Notes under the pieces: generated by a model | What the model saw: the letters and a program-made list of their open reading frames with translations, nothing else | What the model was told of the DNA's origin: nothing | The model's database searches: none | Position numbers and translations under genes: made by a program | Shown: one piece after another, positions 1 through 6,175 of the stretch | Layout of the letters: each line of letters opens with the position of its first letter | Numbering within the stretch: position 1 is the first letter of the stretch | Assembly (NCBI GenBank): GCA_018712665.1 | Contig: DVGP01000110.1 | Location: forward strand, 1-12,005 | Reading direction: 5' to 3' | DNA: 12,005 nucleotides | DNA from: Candidatus Pelethomonas intestinigallinarum | Lineage (GTDB): Bacteria > Bacillota > Clostridia > Oscillospirales > Oscillospiraceae

Positions 1-1351
1 CCTCCGGCAGGGGCTGCCAGCCGCACTTGTCGCACCACACCATGGGGATGGGCTCGCCCCAGTACCGCTGGCGGGAGAACACCCAGTCACGGAGCTTGTA
101 GTTGACCTTGGCCTGGCCGATGCCCTTCTCCTCCAGCCACTTGGTGATGACGGGGATGGCGTCCTTGACGGTCAGGCCGTTGAGAAAGTCGGAGTTGACC
201 AGGATGCCGGTCTCGTCCTTGGCGGTGAAGGCGGCCTTCTGCACGTCCTCGCCGCCGGACACCACCTCAATGATCTCGCAGCCGAACTTCTTGGCAAACT
301 CCCAGTCCCGGTCGTCGTGGGCGGGGACGGCCATGATGGCGCCGGTGCCGTAGGTGGCCAGGACGTAGTCGGAGATGAAGATGGGGATCTCCTTGCCGTT
401 TACCGGATTGACGCCCTTCACGCCGTCCAGGCACACGCCGGTCTTTTCCTTGTTCAGCTCCGTGCGCTCCAGGTCGGACTTGGAGGCGGCGGCGGCCTGG
501 TAGGCGGTGACCTCATTGGCGTTGGCGATGAGCCCGGACTCCAGCCACTTCTTGATGAGGGCGTGCTCGGGGGACAGCACCATATAGGTGGCGCCGAAGA
601 GGGTGTCCGGCCGGGTGGTGAACACCACGATGTCGTCCCCGGCGGTGGCCTTGAAGGTGACCTCCGCGCCGGTGGACCGGCCGATCCAGTTGCGCTGCTG
701 GATCTTCACCCGCTCGATGAAGTCCAGGTCGTCCAGGTCGTCGATGAGCCGCTGGGCGTACTGGGTGATCTTCAGCATCCACTGGCTCTTCTCCTTGCGG
801 ATCACCGGGGAGCCGCACCGCTCGCAGACCCCCTCCACCACCTCCTCGTTGGCCAGCACGCACTTGCAGGAGGTGCACCAGTTCACGGGCATGGTGGTCT
901 TGTAGGCCAGGCCGTGCTTGTAGAGCTGGAGGAAGATCCACTGGGTCCACTTGTAGTAGCTGGGGTCGGTGGTGTTGACCTCCCGGTCCCAGTCGAAGGA
1001 GTATCCCAGCATCTGGAGCTGGGAGCGGAAATTGACGATGTTGTCGTGGGTCACCTTGGCGGGGTGGATGTGGTTTTTGATGGCGTAGTTCTCCGTGGGC
1101 AGGCCGAAGGCGTCGTACCCGATGGGGAAGAGGACGTTGTACCCGTCCATCCTCTTCTTCCGGGCCACCACGTCCATGGCGGTGTAGGGCCGGGCGTGGC
1201 CCACATGGAGGCCCTGGCCGGAGGGGTAGGGGAACTCCACCAGGCCGTAGAACTTGGGCTTGTCCGTCTCCCCGGTCCTGGCGGCGAAGGTCTTCTCCTC
1301 CAGCCACTTCTTCTGCCATTTCTTCTCAATGGCGGTAAAATCGTACTTCAT
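1..1351 (-). CDS. leuS: Leucyl-tRNA synthetase, N-terminal part (runs off the left edge)
   Basis: Class I aminoacyl-tRNA synthetase that charges tRNA-Leu with leucine in the cytoplasm. Only the first 450 residues are present; bacterial LeuRS is usually a little over 800, so the KMSKS loop and anticodon-binding domain lie outside the window. The start MKYDFTAIEKKWQKKW is typical of the family. The HIGH signature is HVGH at residues 49-52, just after FPYPSG. A zinc-like Cys set follows (C159, C162, C176, C179). The CP1 editing domain occupies roughly 225-415, with TTRPDT at 245-250 and GTGAIMAVPAHDDRD at about 335-349, the segment that hydrolyses mischarged tRNA. RDWVFSRQRYWGEPIP at 421-436 is the usual return to the catalytic fold. 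The start has AGAGGGA a few bases upstream. It is transcribed alone from a consensus promoter through a T-box leader, so expression should rise when tRNA-Leu is uncharged. Confidence 0.97.
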   Translation of the reverse strand, partial: MKYDFTAIEKKWQKKWLEEKTFAARTGETDKPKFYGLVEFPYPSGQGLHVGHARPYTAMDVVARKKRMDGYNVLFPIGYDAFGLPTENYAIKNHIHPAKVTHDNIVNFRSQLQMLGYSFDWDREVNTTDPSYYKWTQWIFLQLYKHGLAYKTTMPVNWCTSCKCVLANEEVVEGVCERCGSPVIRKEKSQWMLKITQYAQRLIDDLDDLDFIERVKIQQRNWIGRSTGAEVTFKATAGDDIVVFTTRPDTLFGATYMVLSPEHALIKKWLESGLIANANEVTAYQAAAASKSDLERTELNKEKTGVCLDGVKGVNPVNGKEIPIFISDYVLATYGTGAIMAVPAHDDRDWEFAKKFGCEIIEVVSGGEDVQKAAFTAKDETGILVNSDFLNGLTVKDAIPVITKWLEEKGIGQAKVNYKLRDWVFSRQRYWGEPIPMVWCDKCGWQPLPE

Positions 1352-1392
1352 GGTCCCTCTCGCTTTCTATGATAAAGTTTTTCGTTCTTCCA

Positions 1393-1659
1393 AAAACAGG
1401 AAAAGCCCCTGGCCGGAACACCGGTCAGGGGCGAAAAGACGTTTCGCGGTACCACCCTGCTTCCGCGGGGCGTCCCCGCGCTCAAGGGGCCCATAGGGCC
1501 CGGGGCCGGTAACGGGGCCGGACCGTCCCGCCCTAGGGTTGCCCCTCAGGCGGAAGGCTCAGGAGCCAGTATCACGCGGGGCCTCCGCCGGCTCTCACCA
1601 GCCGCCGGCTCTCTTGGGGCAGGACTTCCGCGCGTTTTCTCCCTCATTGCCGTTTTGCG
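1393..1659 (-). promoter_or_regulatory. T-box riboswitch leader of leuS
   Basis: The leader RNA of leuS carries the conserved T-box sequence AGGGTGGTACCGCG at 1458-1445, which pairs with the NCCA end of uncharged tRNA. Upstream are the Stem I hallmarks AGAGAG and a GGTGAGAGCC apical region, in the order usual for these leaders. The best specifier candidate is CTC (Leu) at 1565-1563, within GGCTCCTGAGCC, which agrees with the downstream gene. The T-box segment is followed by a strong terminator (1405-1432), giving the usual terminator/antiterminator switch. Stem I pairing was judged by eye and the 5' end is inferred from the promoter. Confidence 0.93.
1395..1432 (-). terminator. Regulated intrinsic terminator of the leuS T-box
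   Basis: A 12-bp stem (GCCCCTGACCGG with CCGGCCAGGGGC, one G-U pair in RNA) closes a TGTT loop and is followed by TTTTCCTGTTTTT. It lies between the T-box sequence and the leuS start, as expected for the structure that forms when charged tRNA-Leu is plentiful. Confidence 0.92.
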
Positions 1660-1665
1660 AGCTAC

Positions 1666-1694
1666 ATTGTAAGGGAATTTGCCGCTTTTGTCAA
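1666..1694 (-). promoter_or_regulatory. leuS promoter
   Basis: A near-perfect sigma-A-type promoter on the minus strand: -35 TTGACA (1694-1689), 17-bp spacer, -10 TACAAT (1671-1666). Transcription should begin near 1659, just before the T-box Stem I. Confidence 0.88.
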
Positions 1695-1798
1695 GGAGGG
1701 CCGGGGAATTTCCCGCCGGAAGGGCGAAACGCGGGGCGGAGCCGCCCGAAAGCTCTGCGGCCCCCACTGGATGATCGACAGATTTCACAAAAACAGAG

Positions 1799-1828
1799 TG
1801 GACATTTCCCGGGAAACTGTGATATACT
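1799..1828 (+). promoter_or_regulatory. ade promoter with a palindrome in the spacer
   Basis: -35 TGGACA (1799-1804), 18-bp spacer, -10 TATACT (1823-1828), in the AT-rich stretch before the adenine deaminase gene. The spacer holds the perfect 12-bp palindrome TTTCCCGGGAAA (1805-1816), directly abutting the -35 box. That is where a repressor would block RNA polymerase, but no cognate regulator is identified. It lies back to back with the leuS promoter, about 100 bp away. Confidence 0.7.
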
Positions 1829-1877
1829 ATATAAAATTTACCAATGCGGATCGCCGCGGGTCTTATCCATCGCTGAG

Positions 1878-1884
1878 AAAGGAG
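1878..1884 (+). promoter_or_regulatory. Ribosome binding site deciding the ade start
   Basis: AAAGGAG ends one base before an ATG at 1886 but seven bases before a second in-frame ATG at 1892. The second spacing is normal and the first is not, so translation most likely begins at 1892. Confidence 0.75.
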
Positions 1885-1891
1885 CATGACC

Positions 1892-3619
1892 ATGGGTACT
1901 GAGAGCTACACCGGCAAGATCAACCGAAAGCTGAACAAGAAGCTGCGGATCGTGGAGGTGGCCGCCGGGCGGCAGAAGGCCGACCTGGTGCTGAAAAACG
2001 CCGCCTATGTCAACGTCTTTTCCAACGAGATCTGCCAGGGGGACATCGCCGTGGCGGAGGGTCTCATCGTGGGCATGGGCCGGTACGAGGGGGAGCGGGA
2101 GGTGGACGTGTCCGGGAAGATCGTCCTCCCCGGCTTCATCGACGCCCACATCCACCTGGAGAGCGCCATGGTCTCCCCCAAGGAGTTCGCCAAGGCGGTG
2201 CTGCCCCACGGCACCACCACCGTCATCACCGACCCCCACGAGATCGCCAACGTCATGGGCACCGACGGCATCGAGTACATGCTGCAGGCCACCGAGGGGC
2301 TGCCGGTGGACGTGCGGTTCATGCTGCCCTCCTGCGTCCCCGCCACCCCCATGGACGAGAGCGGGGCGGTGCTGGACTACCGGACCATCGACTCCTTCTA
2401 CGACCACCCCCGGGTCCAGGGCCTGGCGGAGATGATGAACTACCCCGGCGTCATCGGGGCGGACCCCCAGGTGCTGGAGAAGATCGTGGCCGCCCAGGCC
2501 CACCACAAGAAAATCGACGGCCACGCCCCGGGCCTGTTAGACAACGACCTGAACGCCTACATCGCCGCCGGGGTCTACTCCGACCACGAGTGCTACGACC
2601 CCGCCGACGCCATCGCCAAGCTGGAGCGGGGCCAGTTCATCATGATCCGGGAGGGCACCGCCGCCCACAATCTGGAGGCTCTGCTGCCTCTGCTGACCCC
2701 CCAGTACGCCGAGCGGTGCATGTTCTGCTGCGACGACAAGCACCCCAGCGACCTGCTGGAGAAGGGCCACATCGACTACAATATCAAGGAGGCCATCCGC
2801 CTGGGGGTGGACCCTATCCTGGCCATTAAGGTGGCCTGCCACCACGCCGCCCGGTACTTCCTCCTGAACAACCGGGGGGCCATCGCCCCCGGCTATCTGG
2901 CGGACTTCGTCATCATCGACAACTTCCAGGACTTCCGCATCGAGAAGGTCTACAAAAAGGGGACCCTCATGTTCGACGGGCGTGAGGTGGCGGACTTCCC
3001 CGCCCCGGAGGTGGACCCCTACCTGGTCAAGCGCTCCCGGGACACCTTCCACGTGGCCCATCTCACCGCCCAGGACTTTGCCGAGCACCGGCCCCGGGGC
3101 ATTATCGGCATGGTGCCCGGGGAGATCGTCACCGAGGACCAGGGCTACTCCGACCACATCGACGTGGAGTGGGATATCCTGAAGGCGGCGGTGGTGGAGC
3201 GGCACAAGAACACCCGCCACATCGGCATCGGCTACCTCCAGGGCTACGGCCTGAAGTCCGGGGCCGTGGCCACCAGCGTCTCCCACGACTCCCACAACAT
3301 CATCGTGGTGGGCACCAACGAGGAGGATATGGCCGCCGCCGTCAACCGGGTGGTGGAAAACCGGGGCGGCATCGTGGTCATGGACAGGGGGGAGGTCAAG
3401 GCGGAGCTTGCCCTGCCCATCGCCGGTATCATGAGCGACGACACCCTGGAGAACGTCAACGAGGCCCTGGAGCGGGCCAAGGAGGCCGCCTTCGCCCTGG
3501 GCGTCAGCCGGGGCATCGACCCCTTCATGACCCTGAGCTTCATGGCCCTCCCCGTCATTCCCACCCTCCGGCTCACCACCCGGGGCGTCATCGACGTAGC
3601 CAAGCAGCAGTACATTTAA
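1892..3619 (+). CDS. ade: Adenine deaminase
   Basis: Metal-dependent amidohydrolase that deaminates adenine to hypoxanthine and ammonia, feeding purine salvage or catabolism in the cytoplasm. The 575 residues match the usual length of the Ade/AdeC family. After an N-terminal beta segment (DLVLKNAAYVNVFSNEI, about 31-47) comes the metal-binding GFIDAHIHLE at 81-90 (H86, H88), then VITDPHEIANVMG at 111-123, a further histidine in KIDGHAPG at 207-214, and CCDDKHPSDLL at 279-289, where the catalytic Asp and His are expected. The family-specific C-terminal domain contains TSVSHDSHNIIVVG at 461-474. The gene has its own promoter and ends in a strong terminator, so it appears monocistronic. The alternative start at 1886 would add two residues. 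It is convergent with a PucR/CdaR-type regulator, which may or may not control it. Confidence 0.96.
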   Translation: MGTESYTGKINRKLNKKLRIVEVAAGRQKADLVLKNAAYVNVFSNEICQGDIAVAEGLIVGMGRYEGEREVDVSGKIVLPGFIDAHIHLESAMVSPKEFAKAVLPHGTTTVITDPHEIANVMGTDGIEYMLQATEGLPVDVRFMLPSCVPATPMDESGAVLDYRTIDSFYDHPRVQGLAEMMNYPGVIGADPQVLEKIVAAQAHHKKIDGHAPGLLDNDLNAYIAAGVYSDHECYDPADAIAKLERGQFIMIREGTAAHNLEALLPLLTPQYAERCMFCCDDKHPSDLLEKGHIDYNIKEAIRLGVDPILAIKVACHHAARYFLLNNRGAIAPGYLADFVIIDNFQDFRIEKVYKKGTLMFDGREVADFPAPEVDPYLVKRSRDTFHVAHLTAQDFAEHRPRGIIGMVPGEIVTEDQGYSDHIDVEWDILKAAVVERHKNTRHIGIGYLQGYGLKSGAVATSVSHDSHNIIVVGTNEEDMAAAVNRVVENRGGIVVMDRGEVKAELALPIAGIMSDDTLENVNEALERAKEAAFALGVSRGIDPFMTLSFMALPVIPTLRLTTRGVIDVAKQQYI

Positions 3620-3652
3620 TAGGGAAGCATTTTCCAGCGAGTTTTTTGCGAT

Positions 3653-3686
3653 CAAAAGCCCCGGGCCATACGGCCCGGGGCTTTTG
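3653..3686. terminator. Bidirectional intrinsic terminator between ade and the regulator
   Basis: A perfect 15-bp stem (CAAAAGCCCCGGGCC at 3653-3667 with its complement at 3672-3686) closes an ATAC loop. It is flanked by T-runs on one strand and A-runs on the other, so it can stop transcription of both convergent genes. Confidence 0.93.
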
Positions 3687-3707
3687 CTACGGAATCGTTT
3701 GTCGTTT

Positions 3708-4799
3708 TTATGCGTCGATGCCCCGGCTGGTCAGGTACTTCTTGACCATGAGGGCCACCTTGAACACGATGGCGTCGTCGAACTCCCGCAGGTCCAGGCC
3801 GGTGAGCTTCTTGATCTTCTCCAGCCGGTAGACCAGAGTGTTGCGGTGGACGAAGAGCTTCCGGGCGGTCTCGGAGACGTTCAGGTTGTTCTCGAAGAAC
3901 TTGTGGATGGTGAAGAGGGTCTCCTGGTCCAGGGAGTCGATGGGGTTCTTCTTGAAGACCTCCATCAGGAACATCTCACACAGGGTAGTGGGGAGCTGGT
4001 AGATCAGCCGCCCGATGCCCAGGTTCTCATAGTTGATGATATACTTCTCCGTGTCGAAGACCTTGCCCACCTCGATGGCGATCTGGGCCTCCTTGTAGCA
4101 CTTGGCCAGCTCCCGCAGGTGCAGGGCCACGGTGCCGATGCCGATGACCACCCGGTTTTCGCCCCCCACCCGGAGGGCCTCCTCCAGCAGGGCGGCCACC
4201 CGCTGGACCTCCTTGTCGTGGCCGCTCTCCGGCAGCTGGTGGATCAGCACCACGTCGCTGTCCCCCATGTTGAGGACAAAGTCGTTCTGCCGGTCGGGGA
4301 ACAGGCCCTGCACCACGTCCAGCATGGACGCGTCCCCGCCCTCCAGCTGGCGGATGACAAACACGCCCCGGGGTACCTCCGGCGCCACGTGGAGCTCCTT
4401 GGCCCGCATGTAGATGTCGCTGAGCAAGATATTGTCGGAGATGATGTTTTTAATAAAGGAGGCGCGGTCGTGCTTCTCCTCATAGTAGCTCTTGGCGCCG
4501 TTGAGGGTCACACTGGCCATGGAGCACACGGTCCGGCTGATCTCGTCGTCGCCCATGGTAAACACCGCGTAGTCGAAACGGGAACCCCAGCCGCTCAGCG
4601 CCCGGAAGGTCCGTCCATCCAGGGTCAGGATGGCTCCCTCCGCGCGGTTGATAGGCTCCACATATTCCGGCCACTTCTTGCCGATCAGCCCCAGGTCGCT
4701 GCAGGAGATCACGGAACCCTCCGCGTCGATAACGCCTATGACCCGGTCGGCGGCCTCCTTGATCTGCAAAACCGCATTCTGAAAGATCCTTCCTGACAT
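3708..4799 (-). CDS. CdaR/PucR-family transcriptional regulator
   Basis: A 363-residue one-component regulator. The C-terminal PucR-type helix-turn-helix (about 295-352) is clear: NVSETARKLFVHRNTLVYRL at 307-326 followed by EKIKKLTGLDLREFDDAIVF. The middle (about 140-255) resembles the GGDEF-like dimerisation region of CdaR proteins. The N-terminus (about 7-100, with RVIGVIDAEGSVISCSD) resembles a sensory domain of the sugar-diacid recognition type, but no ligand can be assigned. The family includes CdaR (sugar diacid use) and PucR (purine catabolism). The start at 4799 is chosen over an upstream ATG at 4814 because GGAGGA (4812-4807) overlaps that ATG and lies seven bases before 4799. It has its own promoter and is convergent with adenine deaminase, so a role in purine use is possible but unproven. 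Confidence 0.88.
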   Translation of the reverse strand: MSGRIFQNAVLQIKEAADRVIGVIDAEGSVISCSDLGLIGKKWPEYVEPINRAEGAILTLDGRTFRALSGWGSRFDYAVFTMGDDEISRTVCSMASVTLNGAKSYYEEKHDRASFIKNIISDNILLSDIYMRAKELHVAPEVPRGVFVIRQLEGGDASMLDVVQGLFPDRQNDFVLNMGDSDVVLIHQLPESGHDKEVQRVAALLEEALRVGGENRVVIGIGTVALHLRELAKCYKEAQIAIEVGKVFDTEKYIINYENLGIGRLIYQLPTTLCEMFLMEVFKKNPIDSLDQETLFTIHKFFENNLNVSETARKLFVHRNTLVYRLEKIKKLTGLDLREFDDAIVFKVALMVKKYLTSRGIDA

Positions 4800-4865
4800 A
4801 CGTATTTCCTCCATTGGCCGTTATTCGTCTCGCTTCTTTTGTGCAATATGTCAAGTTCCTTCTAC

Positions 4866-4894
4866 ATTATACTGGGTCTTTCTCCATAATGCAA
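4866..4894 (-). promoter_or_regulatory. Promoter of the CdaR/PucR-type regulator gene
   Basis: -35 TTGCAT (4894-4889), 17-bp spacer, -10 TATAAT (4871-4866), giving a 5' leader of about 60 nt. A second TTGACA nearer the gene has no -10 partner at a suitable distance. Confidence 0.75.
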
Positions 4895-4895
4895 G

Positions 4896-4924
4896 ATATT
4901 TTTTCTTTTTTCAACAAAAAATAT
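4896..4924. repeat. AT-only inverted repeat upstream of the regulator promoter
   Basis: ATATTTTTT (4896-4904) and AAAAAATAT (4916-4924) form a perfect 9-bp inverted repeat with an 11-bp spacer, immediately upstream of the -35 box of the regulator gene. It also lies about 40 bp beyond the stop of the rsuA-like gene. It could be an operator, an UP-like element or simple AT-rich sequence. Confidence 0.45.
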
Positions 4925-4961
4925 TGCGAGTTTTTGGCTGATTCGTTAATTTCCCGCTTTT

Positions 4962-5678
4962 TCAGATATTTTCGCGAATTTTCGCAACTTCTTCGCCGGT
5001 TAGAAGCCGATACGCCCCGGGCGGCAGGACCGGGTCCAGGGTCAGAGGCCCCATCGTCAGACGCTTGAGATAGGTCACATGGGCGCCGCGGCTGGCGGTC
5101 ATTCGCTTTACCTGGTGGAATTTTCCCTCCCGCAGGGTGATAAGAGCCTCCCGCCCGTCCCCCAGGAGCCGCAGGTCCGCGCTGAGGCACCGCAGGCCGT
5201 CCTCCAGCGTCAGCCCCTCCTGAAAGGCGGTCCGGTCCGCCTCCCCCAGGGGCCGGTCCAGCCGGGCGTAGTAGACCTTGTCCACGTGGAATTTGGGGGA
5301 GAGGAGCCGGTGGGCCAGCTCCCCGTCGTCAGTGAGAAGCAGCAGGCCCTCGGTGTCCTTGTCCAGCCGTCCCACCGGAAAGAGCCCGCGGCGGCGGAGC
5401 TCCGGGGCCAGCAGATCCAGGACGGTCCCCTGTCTGGGGTCCTCCGTGGCGGAGAGCACTCCGGCGGGCTTGTTGAGCATGACGTAGGTGAACCGGCTGT
5501 AGCCCAGGTCCGTCCCATCTACCAGGATAGCGGCGGCCTCCGGGTCCGCCTTCTCCTCCCCTGACCGGGCGGGGAGGCCGTTTACCAGCACCCGGCCCTG
5601 GCGGATCAGCTCCTTGGCCTCCCGCCGGGACCACCGGCCTGTGGCGGCCATCAGCTTGTCAAGCCGTTGGAGGGACAT
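4962..5678 (-). CDS. rsuA: RsuA-family 16S rRNA pseudouridine synthase
   Basis: Isomerises a uridine in 16S rRNA (U516 in E. coli numbering for RsuA) to pseudouridine during small-subunit assembly. The 238 residues are the normal family length. An S4 RNA-binding domain occupies about 2-48 (LQRLDKLMAATGRWSRREAK), followed by the RsuA/RluB/E/F catalytic domain. The catalytic aspartate is D106 in GRLDKDTEGLLLLT, with YVMLNKPAGVLSA at 65-77 and KFHQVKRM at 186-193 as further signatures. The start follows GAGAGGTGATAC. The gene has a plausible promoter and no obvious terminator before the downstream regulator's promoter region. RluB or RluF specificity cannot be fully excluded, although the short length favours RsuA. 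Confidence 0.92.
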   Translation of the reverse strand: MSLQRLDKLMAATGRWSRREAKELIRQGRVLVNGLPARSGEEKADPEAAAILVDGTDLGYSRFTYVMLNKPAGVLSATEDPRQGTVLDLLAPELRRRGLFPVGRLDKDTEGLLLLTDDGELAHRLLSPKFHVDKVYYARLDRPLGEADRTAFQEGLTLEDGLRCLSADLRLLGDGREALITLREGKFHQVKRMTASRGAHVTYLKRLTMGPLTLDPVLPPGAYRLLTGEEVAKIRENI

Positions 5679-5708
5679 TGTATCACCTCTCCCATCGTTT
5701 CTTTTCTC

Positions 5709-5737
5709 AGTTTACCGTATCGCGCCGCCCGGCGCAA
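5709..5737 (-). promoter_or_regulatory. Putative promoter of the rsuA-like gene
   Basis: -35 TTGCGC (5737-5732), 17-bp spacer, -10 TAAACT (5714-5709) on the minus strand, about 30 bp before the start codon. The boxes are imperfect. Confidence 0.5.
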
Positions 5738-5765
5738 GGGGAATTTGGGGTGTCGCCCCTTGCCG

Positions 5766-5802
5766 AAAAAAGTCCGCGGGGCATGGGAACGAAATTCCCG
5801 CG
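5766..5802 (-). terminator. Possible terminator upstream of the rsuA promoter
   Basis: On the minus strand CGCGGG and CCCGCG (5802-5797 and 5780-5775) can pair around an inner GGGAA/TTCCC stem, and the sequence then runs into six Ts (5771-5766). The two stems compete and the loop is large, so this is weak. It would insulate rsuA from transcription arriving through the structured element. Confidence 0.35.
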
Positions 5803-5824
5803 AAAAAGAGGAAGAGAGGGACAC

Positions 5825-5860
5825 AAAAAAATCTGCGGGGCCCGAAGGTCCCGCAGATTT
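5825..5860 (-). terminator. UUCG-loop hairpin with T7 tract: terminator reading leftward
   Basis: This is the left flanking hairpin of the structured element, read on the minus strand. A 14-bp stem (AAATCTGCGGGACC with GGCCCCGCAGATTT, one A-C mismatch) is capped by a TTCG tetraloop with a C-G closing pair. It runs straight into seven Ts (5831-5825). It looks like a good intrinsic terminator for transcripts coming from the alcohol dehydrogenase gene or from the element itself. Confidence 0.65.
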
Positions 5861-6162
5861 ACAGATTTTAGCGTGTCAAAAAGCCTCGCAGAGTTCCGCC
5901 GCCCGGAGGCGGCGGAAGAAAAGCTGCAACCGCAAGGTTCCCTCCTCGCGGCATAGCCGCTGCGGCCTACGCTGCAAACATGCCGCTGGCATGTTTGCTT
6001 ACGCTGCGGCGTCGGAAAAACACTTTGCGCGAAGCGAACGTCGAATCGTCCGCCATAGGCGGACGACCGAGGCGCAGAGCGGAGCGAGACCCCTTTGGCG
6101 GAAAAGGCGTCAGCCTTTTTCGACAGTCTCAAATCTGCGGGGCCCGAAGGCCCCACAGATTT
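5829..6162. repeat. 334-bp hairpin-packed intergenic element bracketed by near-identical palindromes
   Basis: Two 32-nt palindromes (5829-5860 and 6131-6162) that agree at 30 of 32 positions bracket a segment with no credible gene. Internal perfect inverted repeats include 5894-5917 (10-bp stem, CGGA loop), 5928-5939 (AACC-GCAA-GGTT), 5948-5960 (GCGGC-ATA-GCCGC), 5974-5998 (11-bp stem, GCT loop), 6047-6065 (8-bp stem, ATA loop) and 6102-6119 (7-bp stem, GTCA loop). Just inside the palindromes the ends are related in inverted orientation: TGTCAAAAAGCCT at 5874-5886 on the plus strand and TGTCGAAAAAGGCT on the minus strand near 6125-6112. Short ORFs across it are arginine/serine-rich and lack ribosome binding sites. 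It could be a MITE-like or REP-like mobile repeat, possibly of IS200/IS605 style, or a structured noncoding RNA. I do not recognise it as a named family. Confidence 0.75.
6131..6162 (-). other. Right flanking hairpin, directly downstream of the alcohol dehydrogenase gene
   Basis: Read on the minus strand, AAATCTGTGGGGCC pairs with GGCCCCGCAGATTT (one G-U pair) around a TTCG tetraloop, 13 bases after the alcohol dehydrogenase stop codon. Only three Ts follow, within the stem end, before GAGACTG. It is therefore a weak terminator at best and may instead protect the mRNA 3' end. Confidence 0.6.
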
Positions 6163-6175
6163 GGGACGATTACGA

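Noticed and set aside
317..1372. Long plus-strand ORF of about 350 codons opposite leuS, and similar long ORFs opposite ade (2537-3655), the regulator (3684-4796), the alcohol dehydrogenase (6095-7336) and PAP2 (7375-8964)
   Set aside because: They are antisense to unmistakable genes, have low-complexity Gly/Val/His/Leu-rich translations and no ribosome binding sites. GC-rich third codon positions create such shadows.
1829..1891. A purine riboswitch in the ade leader
   Set aside because: The leader from the predicted start (about 1835) to the ATG is only some 55 nt and has none of the purine-aptamer loop motifs.
4800..4814. Upstream ATG at 4814 as the start of the CdaR/PucR-type regulator
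   Set aside because: That ATG overlaps the GGAGGA Shine-Dalgarno that properly serves the ATG at 4799.
5829..6162. A CRISPR array or an integron attC site made by the repeated palindromes
   Set aside because: There are only two copies with one long spacer and no regular spacing, and neither attC core sites nor an integrase or cas gene is nearby.
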